Assembly: GCA_015272155.1 (NCBI GenBank)
Contig: JACYME010000101.1
Span: forward strand, 1 to 42,125
Direction: 5' to 3'
DNA from: Leptolyngbyaceae cyanobacterium T60_A2020_046
Lineage (GTDB): Bacteria > Cyanobacteriota > Cyanobacteriia > Phormidesmidales > Phormidesmidaceae
Length of the DNA: 42,125 nt
Positions 27,314-36,194 of this stretch are shown one piece after another. The position numbers and the translations under genes are program-made. The notes beneath the pieces are model-generated. The model worked only from the letters and a program-made list of their open reading frames with translations. It was not told where the DNA came from and made no database searches. Numbering within the stretch: the first letter of the stretch is position 1; every line of letters begins with the position of its first letter.

Positions 27314-27994
27314 TTACAGGTAGGGGGCCACATCCTCGCCGCAATCATCCGCCAAGTAAGACAAGGCCCGGAAGCGCAACCCAACCAACTGTTCATAGAG
27401 GGGATTGAGCTTGCACATGGGCGGAATGTGGACAATCTTGCGCCCAAACAGGGTGACATCCCGCTCGAAGGGGCACTGGGACGGCACCAGTTTGCAGATA
27501 AAGCGCGCCAACCGAGGATCCTGCACGTCTAACTGATCCAGCCACTCTCGGGCAGGCTTGAGCGGATCCATCCCCTCGCCCTTATCGCCATCAAGGGGGG
27601 CAGCAGTGGCAGCTGCCTTCAGGTCATAAAGCGTTGATCGCACGGACTCTAAAACCTGAGCCTTTAGACCAAGGGCCGTGCAAAAACGCTGGAGTTTGAC
27701 ATCCTCTTCAGTGGAATAAATGCCATCGGCCAAGGCAACCATCACGGCCATTCTGAGAAAGTTTTCAGAGGCCGCTGGATCTGAGCCCAGCACAGCACCA
27801 AGTTCTTCTGGATCAATCGGCTTTAGGGCATCAAAAAAGTTGAGGCTCGGGGCCAGATCATCTTGGGTCATGGCGGTGATAAGGTCTTTTTCATCCTCAT
27901 CAAAGTGACCATCGGCCCACGCGATCGTGAGCAACCCGCGCAACCAAACCTTGATCTGTTCTGGCGTATAGGGAGAATCAATCGTAGAGGGCAT
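27314..27994 (-). CDS. TerB-like / Mo-nitro_C two-domain protein
   Basis: 226-residue soluble protein. Residues 1-125 are helical and TerB-like (LLTIAWADGHFDEDEKDLI, MAVMVALADGIYSTEEDVKL), with paired acidic metal-binding-type ADG motifs. Residues 143-224 match the cyanobacterial Mo-dependent nitrogenase C-terminal family: DPLKPAREWLDQL, DPRLARFICKLVPSQCPFER, IPPMCKLNPLYEQLVGLRFR, LADDCGED. The second domain carries four Cys and is found in cyanobacteria with and without nitrogenase, so the family name is not a function. The ATG at 27994 is preferred over a TTG 12 bp upstream. Confidence 0.87.
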   Translation of the reverse strand: MPSTIDSPYTPEQIKVWLRGLLTIAWADGHFDEDEKDLITAMTQDDLAPSLNFFDALKPIDPEELGAVLGSDPAASENFLRMAVMVALADGIYSTEEDVKLQRFCTALGLKAQVLESVRSTLYDLKAAATAAPLDGDKGEGMDPLKPAREWLDQLDVQDPRLARFICKLVPSQCPFERDVTLFGRKIVHIPPMCKLNPLYEQLVGLRFRALSYLADDCGEDVAPYL

Positions 27995-28182
27995 GGGACA
28001 ACTCAACGCTACGCTACATCCTGATCGCAGCCCTAAACCACAACATCAGGATGCGCCTTAATTCTACAGACTCCATTCCAGGGGGATTGGTATTTTTGCC
28101 TTTCCTTTGGGAAATTCTACGCACACCAAGCGCAAAACGTAGCCCCGCAGCGCGATCGCCCCACCTTCCTGCCAGCCCCCCA

Positions 28183-28755
28183 TCAAGACTTGCTGATCGA
28201 CTGCCCCCACTCCGATCCTGTACGCCCAGTCAACACCCACACGATCGCCCGGGCTCCATCGCGCAGCCCCCGCCACACCGTCTCTGGGGCAGGCGCATTG
28301 GAGGGCACTGCCACGGGCCGGAAGCTAATGTCACGGCTGCCCAATACAATCTGTCCAATAATGACCGCACGCCGCATGTGGTAATCCGAGGTGACTAGGT
28401 ACACGCTCTGAATCCCCTCTGCCTTGAGGTCATCCACAATCGTCGTAAAGTTAGTGACAGTATCAACCGCCTGGTAGTCCAGATGCAGGCGCTCTTGTGG
28501 GATCTTGGCTTCTTGAAATAGCCACTCAGCATACTCAGGGTTGCTGCCGGAGGAAACCCAAACCGGCAGATCAGGATAGGTCTGGGCCAAGTCTGCCGCA
28601 AAATGCTCGCGCTCTAACGCGCCCCCGAGAACCAAGATGGCTTCAGGTTCACGAATGTTGGCTTTAAGTTGGCTCTGACCAACCCACAGCATCGGGGTCA
28701 GCACACTCATTGCCAAAAGCCACAAACGGCGATCGCGCCTCCGCCGACCCCCCAT
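28183..28755 (-). CDS. YdcF/SanA-family (DUF218) protein
   Basis: 190 residues with one N-terminal membrane anchor (LWLLAMSVLTPMLWVG, about 11-26). The DUF218 fold follows: AILVLGGALEREHFAADL, VWVSSGSNPEYAEWLF, TNFTTIVDDL and VYLVTSDYHMRRAVIIG. Members such as SanA and ElyC act in envelope integrity; the reaction is unknown. It is separate from the TerB-like gene by 188 bp on the same strand. Confidence 0.88.
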   Translation of the reverse strand: MGGRRRRDRRLWLLAMSVLTPMLWVGQSQLKANIREPEAILVLGGALEREHFAADLAQTYPDLPVWVSSGSNPEYAEWLFQEAKIPQERLHLDYQAVDTVTNFTTIVDDLKAEGIQSVYLVTSDYHMRRAVIIGQIVLGSRDISFRPVAVPSNAPAPETVWRGLRDGARAIVWVLTGRTGSEWGQSISKS

Positions 28756-28791
28756 ATCACCCTTTCCTAACCACTCAGACCCCTAGAATAA

Positions 28792-29076
28792 CCCCTCGCT
28801 CTGATCTTCAGGCGGGGGAGCGACATCCGAACTGAGTCTAGCCCGTGCGTTGGCTCTTCAGCACCACCTGGAAGCGTTGATAAACCTAGCGCGATCGGCA
28901 TCAGGGAGGCGTGCCGACTCCTGAAGGTTATTCCACGATGGGGTGAAAGCACCCACGTTCGCCTCTTGTTTGAGCTGGTCTCTTCACTGGTCAAGGCTGC
29001 GAGGCATCTGGAAGCTCCCCAGGAGCGATCGCGGCTGGAGTATTCGGGAAATTACCGGGTGACTGCGCTATCTTGA
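28792..29076 (+). other. Start-less open frame of 94 codons, possible decayed gene or RNA
   Basis: The 480-bp gap before rbgA holds a plus-strand frame open from the TAA at 28789 to the TGA at 29074, with no ATG or GTG; one TTG leaves only about 45 codons. The second half looks protein-like (HVRLLFELVSSLVKAARHLE, then SRLEYSGNYR). The same DNA also folds: GGGTG/CACCC near 28940 and CGGCA/TGCCG near 28900. I cannot tell a gene remnant from a structured RNA. No promoter or SD is visible. The rest of the gap (29077-29236) shows nothing clear. Confidence 0.25.
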
Positions 29077-29236
29077 CGAAACCTTCATATTTGCCGAGGT
29101 TTTCATCAAACCGTAGGGGGAAAGGTGACAAGTCAGCCCGCCTACTCTAGTGTGGTGAGCGGGTAGCGGTAGCTTTGGGAATGATCTCAGGGAATACCGC
29201 GATCGCTGCGAGCCTTTTTTCCCTCTGTCATCCGCT

Positions 29237-30118
29237 ATGTCTCCCCTAATTCAGTGGTATCCCGGACATATCGCCAAGGCCGAAAAAGCGCTGCTCGAAC
29301 AGCTCAAGCGAGTCGATGTCGTGCTGGAAGTTCGCGATGCGCGCATTCCCCTCGCCACTAAGCACAAGCGGATGGAAGAGTGGGTTGGCGATCGCGGGCG
29401 CATCCTCGTTCTCAATCGCGTCGATATGATCTCCCCAGAGGCGCGCGCCGCCTGGGAAGCCTGGTTTCGTGCCCAGGGAGAAGACCCCTATTTCACCAAT
29501 GCCCAAACGGGGAAAGGGGTTGCGGCGGTGCTCAAGGGCGTGCAGACTGCCGGGGCCTCCGTCAATGAACGGCGGCGATCGCGCGGAATGCGCGATCGCC
29601 CCATTCGGGCCGTTGTCATCGGGTTTCCAAACGTCGGGAAATCGGCACTGATCAACCGTCTTCTGAAGCGCAAGGTGGTTGCTAGCGCGCGCAAAGCAGG
29701 CGTCACGCGGCAGTTGCGATGGGTACGCATCTCCGACGAAATTGAACTCCTTGATGCGCCGGGTGTGCTGCCCGCCCACCTCCACGACCAAGACGCTGCC
29801 CTCAAGCTCGCCATCTGCGATGACATTGGCGAAGCGGCCTATGACGATCAGCGTGTCGCCGCCAGCTTAATTGACTTAATGAAAGTCCTTGATACCCTTG
29901 GGCCAGAAAACCCCTATCAGTCTGCCCTAGAGCAACGATATGACCTATCGCTGGACCACCGCACCGGGGAAACTTACCTGCACGACCTCGCGGCCCTCCG
30001 ATATCAGAACAACCTGAATCGAACTGCACGCACGCTCTTAAATGATTACCGAGTGGGACACCTCAGCGCCCTGCCGTTGGAGTGGCCGATACAAACTCCT
30101 GAGCTAGAACCCTCCTGA
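29237..30118 (+). CDS. rbgA: Ribosome biogenesis GTPase YlqF/RbgA
   Basis: 293-residue circularly permuted GTPase that helps late 50S assembly. The G motifs appear in permuted order: VDVVLEVRDARIPLAT, then G4 LNRVDM, then G1 GFPNVGKSALINRL, then G3 LLDAPGV. The N-terminal IQWYPGHIAKAEKAL is the family signature. It is the first of seven plus-strand genes; the glycosyltransferase that follows starts 25 bp after its stop. Confidence 0.95.
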   Translation: MSPLIQWYPGHIAKAEKALLEQLKRVDVVLEVRDARIPLATKHKRMEEWVGDRGRILVLNRVDMISPEARAAWEAWFRAQGEDPYFTNAQTGKGVAAVLKGVQTAGASVNERRRSRGMRDRPIRAVVIGFPNVGKSALINRLLKRKVVASARKAGVTRQLRWVRISDEIELLDAPGVLPAHLHDQDAALKLAICDDIGEAAYDDQRVAASLIDLMKVLDTLGPENPYQSALEQRYDLSLDHRTGETYLHDLAALRYQNNLNRTARTLLNDYRVGHLSALPLEWPIQTPELEPS

Positions 30119-30143
30119 AACCTCGTCCCATGGAGGGAAAACA

Positions 30144-31478
30144 ATGGAAACCCATGATTTTAGCAACCGACTTGGGTATCCTGTGGCTGACTTGATTCCC
30201 CGCTCTTTCTTACACTGTTCCCCACCTCCCACCCCCATCCCGTTGTCAATGACAGACCCCTCTTCTACGCTGCTGAATCCGCCATCATTCTCCGCTTCTA
30301 AGCAGCCGAGAGTCTCAATTTTGGCCAGTGATCTATCGGGCAGTGGTGCAGGGCGATGGGGGGGCGGAGTGCGGCCTTTTTTGCTGGCCCAGGCTCTTCG
30401 CAAAGCGGGCTATACCCCTGAGATTGTTGGGTTTAGCCGCGAGCCTAATCCCGGCACCGTTCAAAGTGACATCCCAACAACCGTTATTCCTCTGCGGGAT
30501 GGGGCATCGCTGTGGCGATCGGCAAATGCCTTGCTGAATGCCCTTAGCGGTGATGTGGTCTACGCCTACAAATTGCGACTGACGAGCTTTGGGCTAGCAT
30601 TGCTCCATCGAGTGCGATCGCGAAAGCCAGTGCTGTTGGATATTGATGACTGGGAATTGAGTTGGCACGGGGGCGATCGCTGGCAATACCAGCCCACGCC
30701 ACTGAAAGTAGCGCGTGATCTCCTGAAGCCGGGCGGTGCACTCCGCAATCCCGAGCATCCCTTGTATCTGAAATGGATTCAACAGCAGACCCACCGGGCC
30801 AATGCCGTCACCACCCACAATCAGTTTTTGATGGATCGCTTCGGGGGCACCTATCTCCCCAGCGGCAAAGATACAGAACTCTTTGACCCCAGCCGCTACA
30901 ATCCTGAGGAGAGTCGTGCCGAATTAGGGCTTTCTCAGTATCGAGTGCTCATGTTTCCGGGAGCTCCACGTCCCTACAAAGGAGTTGAGGATATCCTAGC
31001 CGCATTAGATTTTTTAGACGAGCCTGACCTGCGCCTGGTGATCGTCGGCGGTAGCCCCTACGACGAATATGACACGACTCTCAAACAAAAATGGAGCGAT
31101 CGCTTAATTCATCTTCCCAAAACGAGCTATCAACAGATGCCCAAAGTCGTCTCGGCGGCCCACGTCATTGTTGTCCCCCAGCGAAATGATCCCGCCACAC
31201 AGGCCCAATTTCCTCTCAAGCTCACCGACGGCATGGCGATGGCGAAACCAATTCTTGCAACCCGAGTCGGAGATATCCCAAGCATTCTCAGTGGCACAGG
31301 ATACCTGGTTGAACCCGATAGTCCTGAACAACTCGCCGCCGGCATTCAAAGCATCTTCAACAACTATGACCATGCCCTTCGGCTTGGGCAGAAAGCCCAT
31401 CAAAGGTGTTTAGAACACTACAGCATTGAGACAATGGCAACCATTCTCAAAAACCTTCTGCAGTCCTTCCTAGAATAA
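30144..31478 (+). CDS. Glycosyltransferase, GT4 type
   Basis: 444-residue GT-B enzyme. The acceptor half includes LASDLSGSGAGRWGGGVRPF and VLLDIDDWELSWHGGDRW. The donor half has VLMFPGAPRPYKGVEDIL, LRLVIVGGSPYDEYDTTL and QFPLKLTDGMAMAKPILAT, the usual GT4 nucleotide-sugar site. The start at 30144 has an excellent SD (GGAGGG, six bases upstream). An ATG at 30249 lacks one, although residues 1-35 look unconserved. It is probably cytoplasmic-face and builds a surface glycan exported by the next gene. Donor and linkage are not predictable. Confidence 0.88.
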   Translation: METHDFSNRLGYPVADLIPRSFLHCSPPPTPIPLSMTDPSSTLLNPPSFSASKQPRVSILASDLSGSGAGRWGGGVRPFLLAQALRKAGYTPEIVGFSREPNPGTVQSDIPTTVIPLRDGASLWRSANALLNALSGDVVYAYKLRLTSFGLALLHRVRSRKPVLLDIDDWELSWHGGDRWQYQPTPLKVARDLLKPGGALRNPEHPLYLKWIQQQTHRANAVTTHNQFLMDRFGGTYLPSGKDTELFDPSRYNPEESRAELGLSQYRVLMFPGAPRPYKGVEDILAALDFLDEPDLRLVIVGGSPYDEYDTTLKQKWSDRLIHLPKTSYQQMPKVVSAAHVIVVPQRNDPATQAQFPLKLTDGMAMAKPILATRVGDIPSILSGTGYLVEPDSPEQLAAGIQSIFNNYDHALRLGQKAHQRCLEHYSIETMATILKNLLQSFLE

Positions 31479-31552
31479 AGCCGTAGGCTGACTAGGATGT
31501 CGTACCCATCATTCTTTATCCAAATACATAGAAGGAGTTGAGAAGAGCACTC

Positions 31553-33616
31553 ATGGATGTCAATCGGCTGATGGTTAAACTCGTCAAACAGTATCCCCTG
31601 TGGATGCTGTTGTCAATTCTTCTAGGTTTCTCCGGAGCCATCTTCAACGGCATTGGGACAACGCTGATAATTCCTCTAATTCTTGATTTTCTAGGCCAAG
31701 ACGTTGTTAGTGGAAATAACGTTCCGCCAATTCTAAAAAGTATTTTTTCTGCCTTTGATGGGTTCCCCCCGAAATATCGTCTCCCTGCAATGATGACTAG
31801 CATTTTCGTAATGCTGGTGCTCAAAAATGCGGCCAACTATGCCAACGCGCTCACCTCAGGAGCCCTGGGCCGTACCTTTACCTCCCGCCTCCGAAAAGAC
31901 AGCTTTCGCCTCTTACTGGATGTCGATCTGGGATATTTCTCGAAGGTTCGGATGGGGGATTTGATGAACTACATCAATACCGAAACTTCCCGAACCGCAA
32001 CCGCAGTCAAGTCCCTCGTCAACATCTCAATTGCCACCATCACTGGGGGAGTCTTCATCGCCATTCTAGTTGCGATTTCCTGGCAGCTCACGCTGATTTC
32101 GATCTTTCTGATGGCGGGGGTCGCGGGGGTCAATCAATTTTCCGTCCGCCAAGCGAAAAAAAAAGGTCGTCAACTATCAAAGAGTGCCGCCGCACTCTCA
32201 AGCCGATCAATTGAGGTATTATCTGGCATTCGGCTGGTCAAATCTGCCGCTAATGAAGATTTAGAATATCGTCAAATTGAGGAGTTAGTCGCAGATCGAG
32301 AGCGTGCCGAATATGAGTCTCAGCTCCTCTTTGCAAGTATTGGCCCAGTCAATGAAATCTCTAGTATTGTTGCCATCATCCTATTGATTGTTTTAGGCCG
32401 AGCCCTCTTTTTTGATCAAATTCAGGCTTTTTCATCCATCATATTGACCTATCTGGTCGTTTTGTTCAGAACTTTACCAGTCGTCGGCCAACTCAACTCG
32501 GCCCGAACGCAGTTGGCGAACACATCAGTGAGCGCCCAAATCATCGAGGATTTTCTAAATCGTTCGGACAAACCCTTCATGTCACAGGGGAATCTGCCTT
32601 TTGCCAGACTTGAAGATAAAATTCAGTTTGAACATATCTACTTCCGATACGCTGACGAAGATGACTGGGTACTTCAGGATGTTCATCTCAGCTTGCCACA
32701 GGGCACAACGCTGGCTCTAGTCGGCTCATCTGGGGCAGGGAAGTCAACACTGGCCGATCTGTTGCCGCGTTTCTACGACCCTACCCAAGGACGCATCACC
32801 GTTGATGGTCGTGACTTGAAAGAGCTAAATCTTGCAGATTTTCGGCGACATATTGGGGTGGTTTCCCAAGATACTTTTTTGTTCAATACCTCAGTCAAGG
32901 AAAATATTCGCTACGGCTGCTTATCTGCAACGGACAATGATGTATTTGAGGCAGCTCGCCGGGCCAATGCGCTGGAGTTTATTGAGCAGCTTCCCAATGG
33001 GTTTGACACCATGATTGGCGATCGCGGCATTTTGCTGTCAGGAGGACAGCGTCAGCGCATCGCGATCGCGCGGGCCTTAATTCAGAATCCCGAAATTCTC
33101 ATCCTTGATGAAGCCACTAGCGCTCTGGATACCGTGTCTGAACGGCTAGTGCAGCAGGCAATTGACGATCTCAGCCAAAACCGCACGACCTTAGTCATCG
33201 CTCACCGACTCTCTACCGTACAGAAGGCAGATCAAATTGCCGTTATGGAAAAGGGCCGTGTCGTTGAGGTTGGTACACACCATGATCTGCTGGATAAAGG
33301 CGGATTGTACGCCAAGCTTTACTCCATGCAGTTTTCTGATGAACCCAAAAGTACAAGCGGCACTGTGGAAGTGGAGCCGATCGCCTTTGGGCGAGCATCC
33401 TATGAAATGCGATCGCAACTCAGCGGAATGTTAGGCGTCTTGAGCCTCCTTTCCGATGACATGCTCGATAGTCAAGCAGAATATGAGGAGCTTACTGGAA
33501 AAGCCTATCAATCCGCACTTAACGTCCTACAGGTTTTAGAAGAACTTGAAAAATCAGTTCCCTCAAAGCAGCAACCGGCCTCTGCCGCGCAGCCTGTTTT
33601 CCCAACATCAGCCTAA
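31553..33616 (+). CDS. ABC exporter (fused permease-ATPase) with HisKA-like tail
   Basis: 687-residue half-transporter of the MsbA/HepA exporter type. Six hydrophobic helices occupy about 1-320. The ATPase has Walker A GSSGAGKST (391-399), Q-loop VVSQDTFLFN, signature LSGGQRQRIAIARAL, Walker B ILILDEATSALD and the H-loop VIAHRLST; it ends near residue 593. The remaining 95 or so residues are unusual: at 616-667 they read SYEMRSQLSGMLG... then EYEELTGKAYQSALNVLQVL, matching the two-helix HisKA dimerisation hairpin of histidine kinases, but with Tyr in place of the phosphoacceptor His. A Pro/Ala/Gln-rich end follows. The ATG at 31553 is chosen over a TTG 15 bp upstream. It probably flips a lipid-linked glycan or glycolipid. 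Confidence 0.93.
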   Translation: MDVNRLMVKLVKQYPLWMLLSILLGFSGAIFNGIGTTLIIPLILDFLGQDVVSGNNVPPILKSIFSAFDGFPPKYRLPAMMTSIFVMLVLKNAANYANALTSGALGRTFTSRLRKDSFRLLLDVDLGYFSKVRMGDLMNYINTETSRTATAVKSLVNISIATITGGVFIAILVAISWQLTLISIFLMAGVAGVNQFSVRQAKKKGRQLSKSAAALSSRSIEVLSGIRLVKSAANEDLEYRQIEELVADRERAEYESQLLFASIGPVNEISSIVAIILLIVLGRALFFDQIQAFSSIILTYLVVLFRTLPVVGQLNSARTQLANTSVSAQIIEDFLNRSDKPFMSQGNLPFARLEDKIQFEHIYFRYADEDDWVLQDVHLSLPQGTTLALVGSSGAGKSTLADLLPRFYDPTQGRITVDGRDLKELNLADFRRHIGVVSQDTFLFNTSVKENIRYGCLSATDNDVFEAARRANALEFIEQLPNGFDTMIGDRGILLSGGQRQRIAIARALIQNPEILILDEATSALDTVSERLVQQAIDDLSQNRTTLVIAHRLSTVQKADQIAVMEKGRVVEVGTHHDLLDKGGLYAKLYSMQFSDEPKSTSGTVEVEPIAFGRASYEMRSQLSGMLGVLSLLSDDMLDSQAEYEELTGKAYQSALNVLQVLEELEKSVPSKQQPASAAQPVFPTSA

Positions 33617-33942
33617 AAGGCAAACTTCCATTTATGTCTTTCCCGAGACGACCTACACATGAAGCTTAATGCGGTCAATTCCGTTCCATGCATAACGCTC
33701 ATCTTGCCTGGAAATCACCATAATGAACTAAAGTAAATTTTCATGTTTCTTTTCCCATCATTCGTTTCGTCAGCGACAGTTCCTTCAACTTTTGAACCAT
33801 AGGCCAATTTTATTCGGCAATGTGGGAGGAAACTTGAGGTGCATTTATCGTTTCCCCAGTAGAATCTCAGGCTACATCTTGCTCTCCAGCCTTCTCAATT
33901 CACGCTTTAGCCCGCTGCAATGACCTTTATCAAACAGACAAC
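33617..33942. other. 326-bp gap inside the glycan cluster
   Basis: AT-richer than its surroundings. No intact gene is seen. A GGGAGG followed four bases later by TTG at 33834 opens a 29-codon frame that ends at 33923; I do not consider it convincing. No strong hairpin is visible. The gap breaks the close spacing of the cluster and probably holds a promoter for the four genes that follow. Confidence 0.4.
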
Positions 33943-35121
33943 ATGATGGTGGAAAAACCCCTCCCAAAGCCAAGCATTGCTGTCTGGCAGCCTTACTTCC
34001 TCGGTGGTGGGGCAGAGGCAGTTGCACTTTGGATCTTGGAAGCGCTTGTTGAGAAATACGATGTCACCCTGTTCACCTTAGCGGCAATTGATCTCGACAA
34101 GATGAACCGCATGTATGACACACATTTAAAGCCAGAACAACTTAAGATTCGAGCGGTTCTACCACAGCAACTCACTGATCTCGCAGACCGCCTAATCGCC
34201 AACTCTCCGGTCATACGATTAGCGCTGATCTACACTTCAATCCAAGCCTTAAAATCCGAGTCTGCATCCTATGATCTGGTCTTTTCAGCATACAACGCAG
34301 TTGATTTAGGGTGTCCTGGAGTGCAGTACCTCCACTGGGTCAATGTTGTTGAACAAGATCCCCACAAGGCAGGGTGGTGGCTTAGGCTACTGATGAAACT
34401 AACAGACTTTTCCCGCGATCGCTTGACGCAAAATGTTTCCCTCGCAAACTCACGCTATACCGCTGATCGGGTTTATCAAACCTATGGAATCCACTCTGAG
34501 GTGGTCTACCCACCAGTCGTGAGTGATATTCAGGAGGTTCCGTGGGAAGAGAAAGAGGATGCGTTTCTCTGTAGCGGGAGGGTCGTCGTTGCAAAGCAAA
34601 CTCACCGCGTAATCAACATTGTCAAAAAAGTGCGCGATCGCGGTTTTGATGTCAAGCTTCACATCACTGGCGGTGGCGGCGGTGCCTATCGGTGGGGATA
34701 TCAGCGCAAGGTTGAAAAACTCGCCGCAGAATACTCTGACTGGGTTTATCTTCACCAAAATCTTCCCTATCGAGACTACCTAGAAATTGTTGCTCAATGT
34801 CGTTACGGCATTCACTATAAGTCCGAGCCCTTTGGCATTTCAGTTGCAGAGATGGTCAAAGCTGGCATGATTCCGTTTGTGCGATCGCGCGGTGGTCAAG
34901 TCGAAATTATTGGCGAACAGAACACCGATGTTCTTTTCAATAAAGAGCCTGATGCAGTTGAGAAAATTATTGCAGTGCTCGAAAGTCGTGAACGACAGAC
35001 AGAGTTATTGAGTTCACTTGAAAACCAAAAGCCCTTGTTTTCCACTGAACGATTTATGGCGGAGATTGACTCCATAACCCATCAAACTCTTGTGAACCAT
35101 CGTCAAGGTTTAACAAAATAG
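33943..35121 (+). CDS. Glycosyltransferase family 4
   Basis: 392-residue GT-B enzyme. The start IAVWQPYFLGGGAEAVALWI is the GT4 acceptor-side GGAE loop. LHWVNVVEQDPH, LANSRYTADRVYQTYGI and VVYPPVV are typical hinge segments. The donor site is FLCSGRVVVAKQTHRVINIV and YKSEPFGISVAEMVKAGMIP, with the EX7E pair intact. It belongs to the same module as the ABC exporter; the next gene starts 26 bp after its stop. Sugar specificity is unknown. Confidence 0.9.
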   Translation: MMVEKPLPKPSIAVWQPYFLGGGAEAVALWILEALVEKYDVTLFTLAAIDLDKMNRMYDTHLKPEQLKIRAVLPQQLTDLADRLIANSPVIRLALIYTSIQALKSESASYDLVFSAYNAVDLGCPGVQYLHWVNVVEQDPHKAGWWLRLLMKLTDFSRDRLTQNVSLANSRYTADRVYQTYGIHSEVVYPPVVSDIQEVPWEEKEDAFLCSGRVVVAKQTHRVINIVKKVRDRGFDVKLHITGGGGGAYRWGYQRKVEKLAAEYSDWVYLHQNLPYRDYLEIVAQCRYGIHYKSEPFGISVAEMVKAGMIPFVRSRGGQVEIIGEQNTDVLFNKEPDAVEKIIAVLESRERQTELLSSLENQKPLFSTERFMAEIDSITHQTLVNHRQGLTK

Positions 35122-35147
35122 GTCGCGTTTTTCAACTAGGAGCTTTT

Positions 35148-36164
35148 ATGATGGACGGCATTTACACCCTTGCCAATGATGTTGTTTATGATCAACTCGT
35201 AGCGCTACTCAACAGTATTGAGGCGAATGCCGGCAAAGCATATCCCGTATGCATCATTGCGTATGATGACAATCTTGAAAAGGTGCGTACTGAGGTGGCA
35301 CGACGCTCCAATGTAACCTTGCTCGAAGATCAGAGTTTATTTAAATTTTGGGAAGATTATTCTTACGATGTGTGGAAAACGCATCCGACGGCGCTTGAGA
35401 CGTGGAAGGATAGGGGCATCACAACGCGGTTTTATCGAGTAGGAGAGAACCATCGCTATTATGCCTTTGATGAAACGGCTCCCTTTGATCGATTCATTTA
35501 TTTAGATGCGGATACGCTTGTCCTTGGGCCAATTTCACCCTTTTTTGACGCACTCGACCACCCAGGAAATGATTTCGTCGTTTACGACTTTCAATTTAAG
35601 GATCCCTCTCATATCTTCAATCTGAATAGCGATCGCTTAACCAGCTTGTTCCCTCAAGGGCAGGTTAGCCGAGATATCTTTTGTTCTGGATGTTATGCCG
35701 CCCGGAAAGGGTGCTTCTCACGCGAACAATTGACCTGGCTTGTCTCACAGCTTAAAGAAGGAGATGCTGATATTCTTTATCTTGGGGCTCCCAACCAGTC
35801 TGTGTTGAACTATATGGTGACTAAAAGTGGGTTAAAGGTTCACAATTTAGCGTTTCACCTCCCCCCAGAGAAAGTATCAGGCAATTCTGTGACTTCCTCC
35901 CATTTTCAGGCTGTAAATCATGTGCTTTACGACAAAGAAGCCCGACTGATTTACCTGCACTTTATTGGCATTAGCTCTAAGATCTTTCGGCGGCTGTGCA
36001 TGGGCGAGAATCTAGACTTTCCCTATCGTGATATCTTTTTGCACTATCGTTATCTCCGGGATCCTCAAGAGCAACCCCAGTTTGTTGGTAAGCCTGTTTC
36101 CTATAAACCACAACCCCCTAGCCTATCGACTCGGATTCTTAAGAAATTAGGGTTGGCACGATAA
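35148..36164 (+). CDS. GT-A fold glycosyltransferase-like protein, tandem copy 1
   Basis: 338 residues. GIYTLANDVVYDQLVALLNS at the start and the metal-binding DxD in RFIYLDADTLVLGPI (D120, D122) indicate a GT8-like nucleotide-sugar transferase. The C-terminal HFIG and the basic tail KILKKLGLAR may contact membrane or lipid acceptor. It resembles a cyanobacterial family annotated Npun_R2821/Npun_R2822; that name is from memory. AGGAG precedes the double ATG. Copy 2 starts 30 bp after its stop and shares the plan. Confidence 0.78.
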   Translation: MMDGIYTLANDVVYDQLVALLNSIEANAGKAYPVCIIAYDDNLEKVRTEVARRSNVTLLEDQSLFKFWEDYSYDVWKTHPTALETWKDRGITTRFYRVGENHRYYAFDETAPFDRFIYLDADTLVLGPISPFFDALDHPGNDFVVYDFQFKDPSHIFNLNSDRLTSLFPQGQVSRDIFCSGCYAARKGCFSREQLTWLVSQLKEGDADILYLGAPNQSVLNYMVTKSGLKVHNLAFHLPPEKVSGNSVTSSHFQAVNHVLYDKEARLIYLHFIGISSKIFRRLCMGENLDFPYRDIFLHYRYLRDPQEQPQFVGKPVSYKPQPPSLSTRILKKLGLAR

Positions 36165-36194
36165 CTATTGTTCATCATCAGAAAGGAGAATCCA

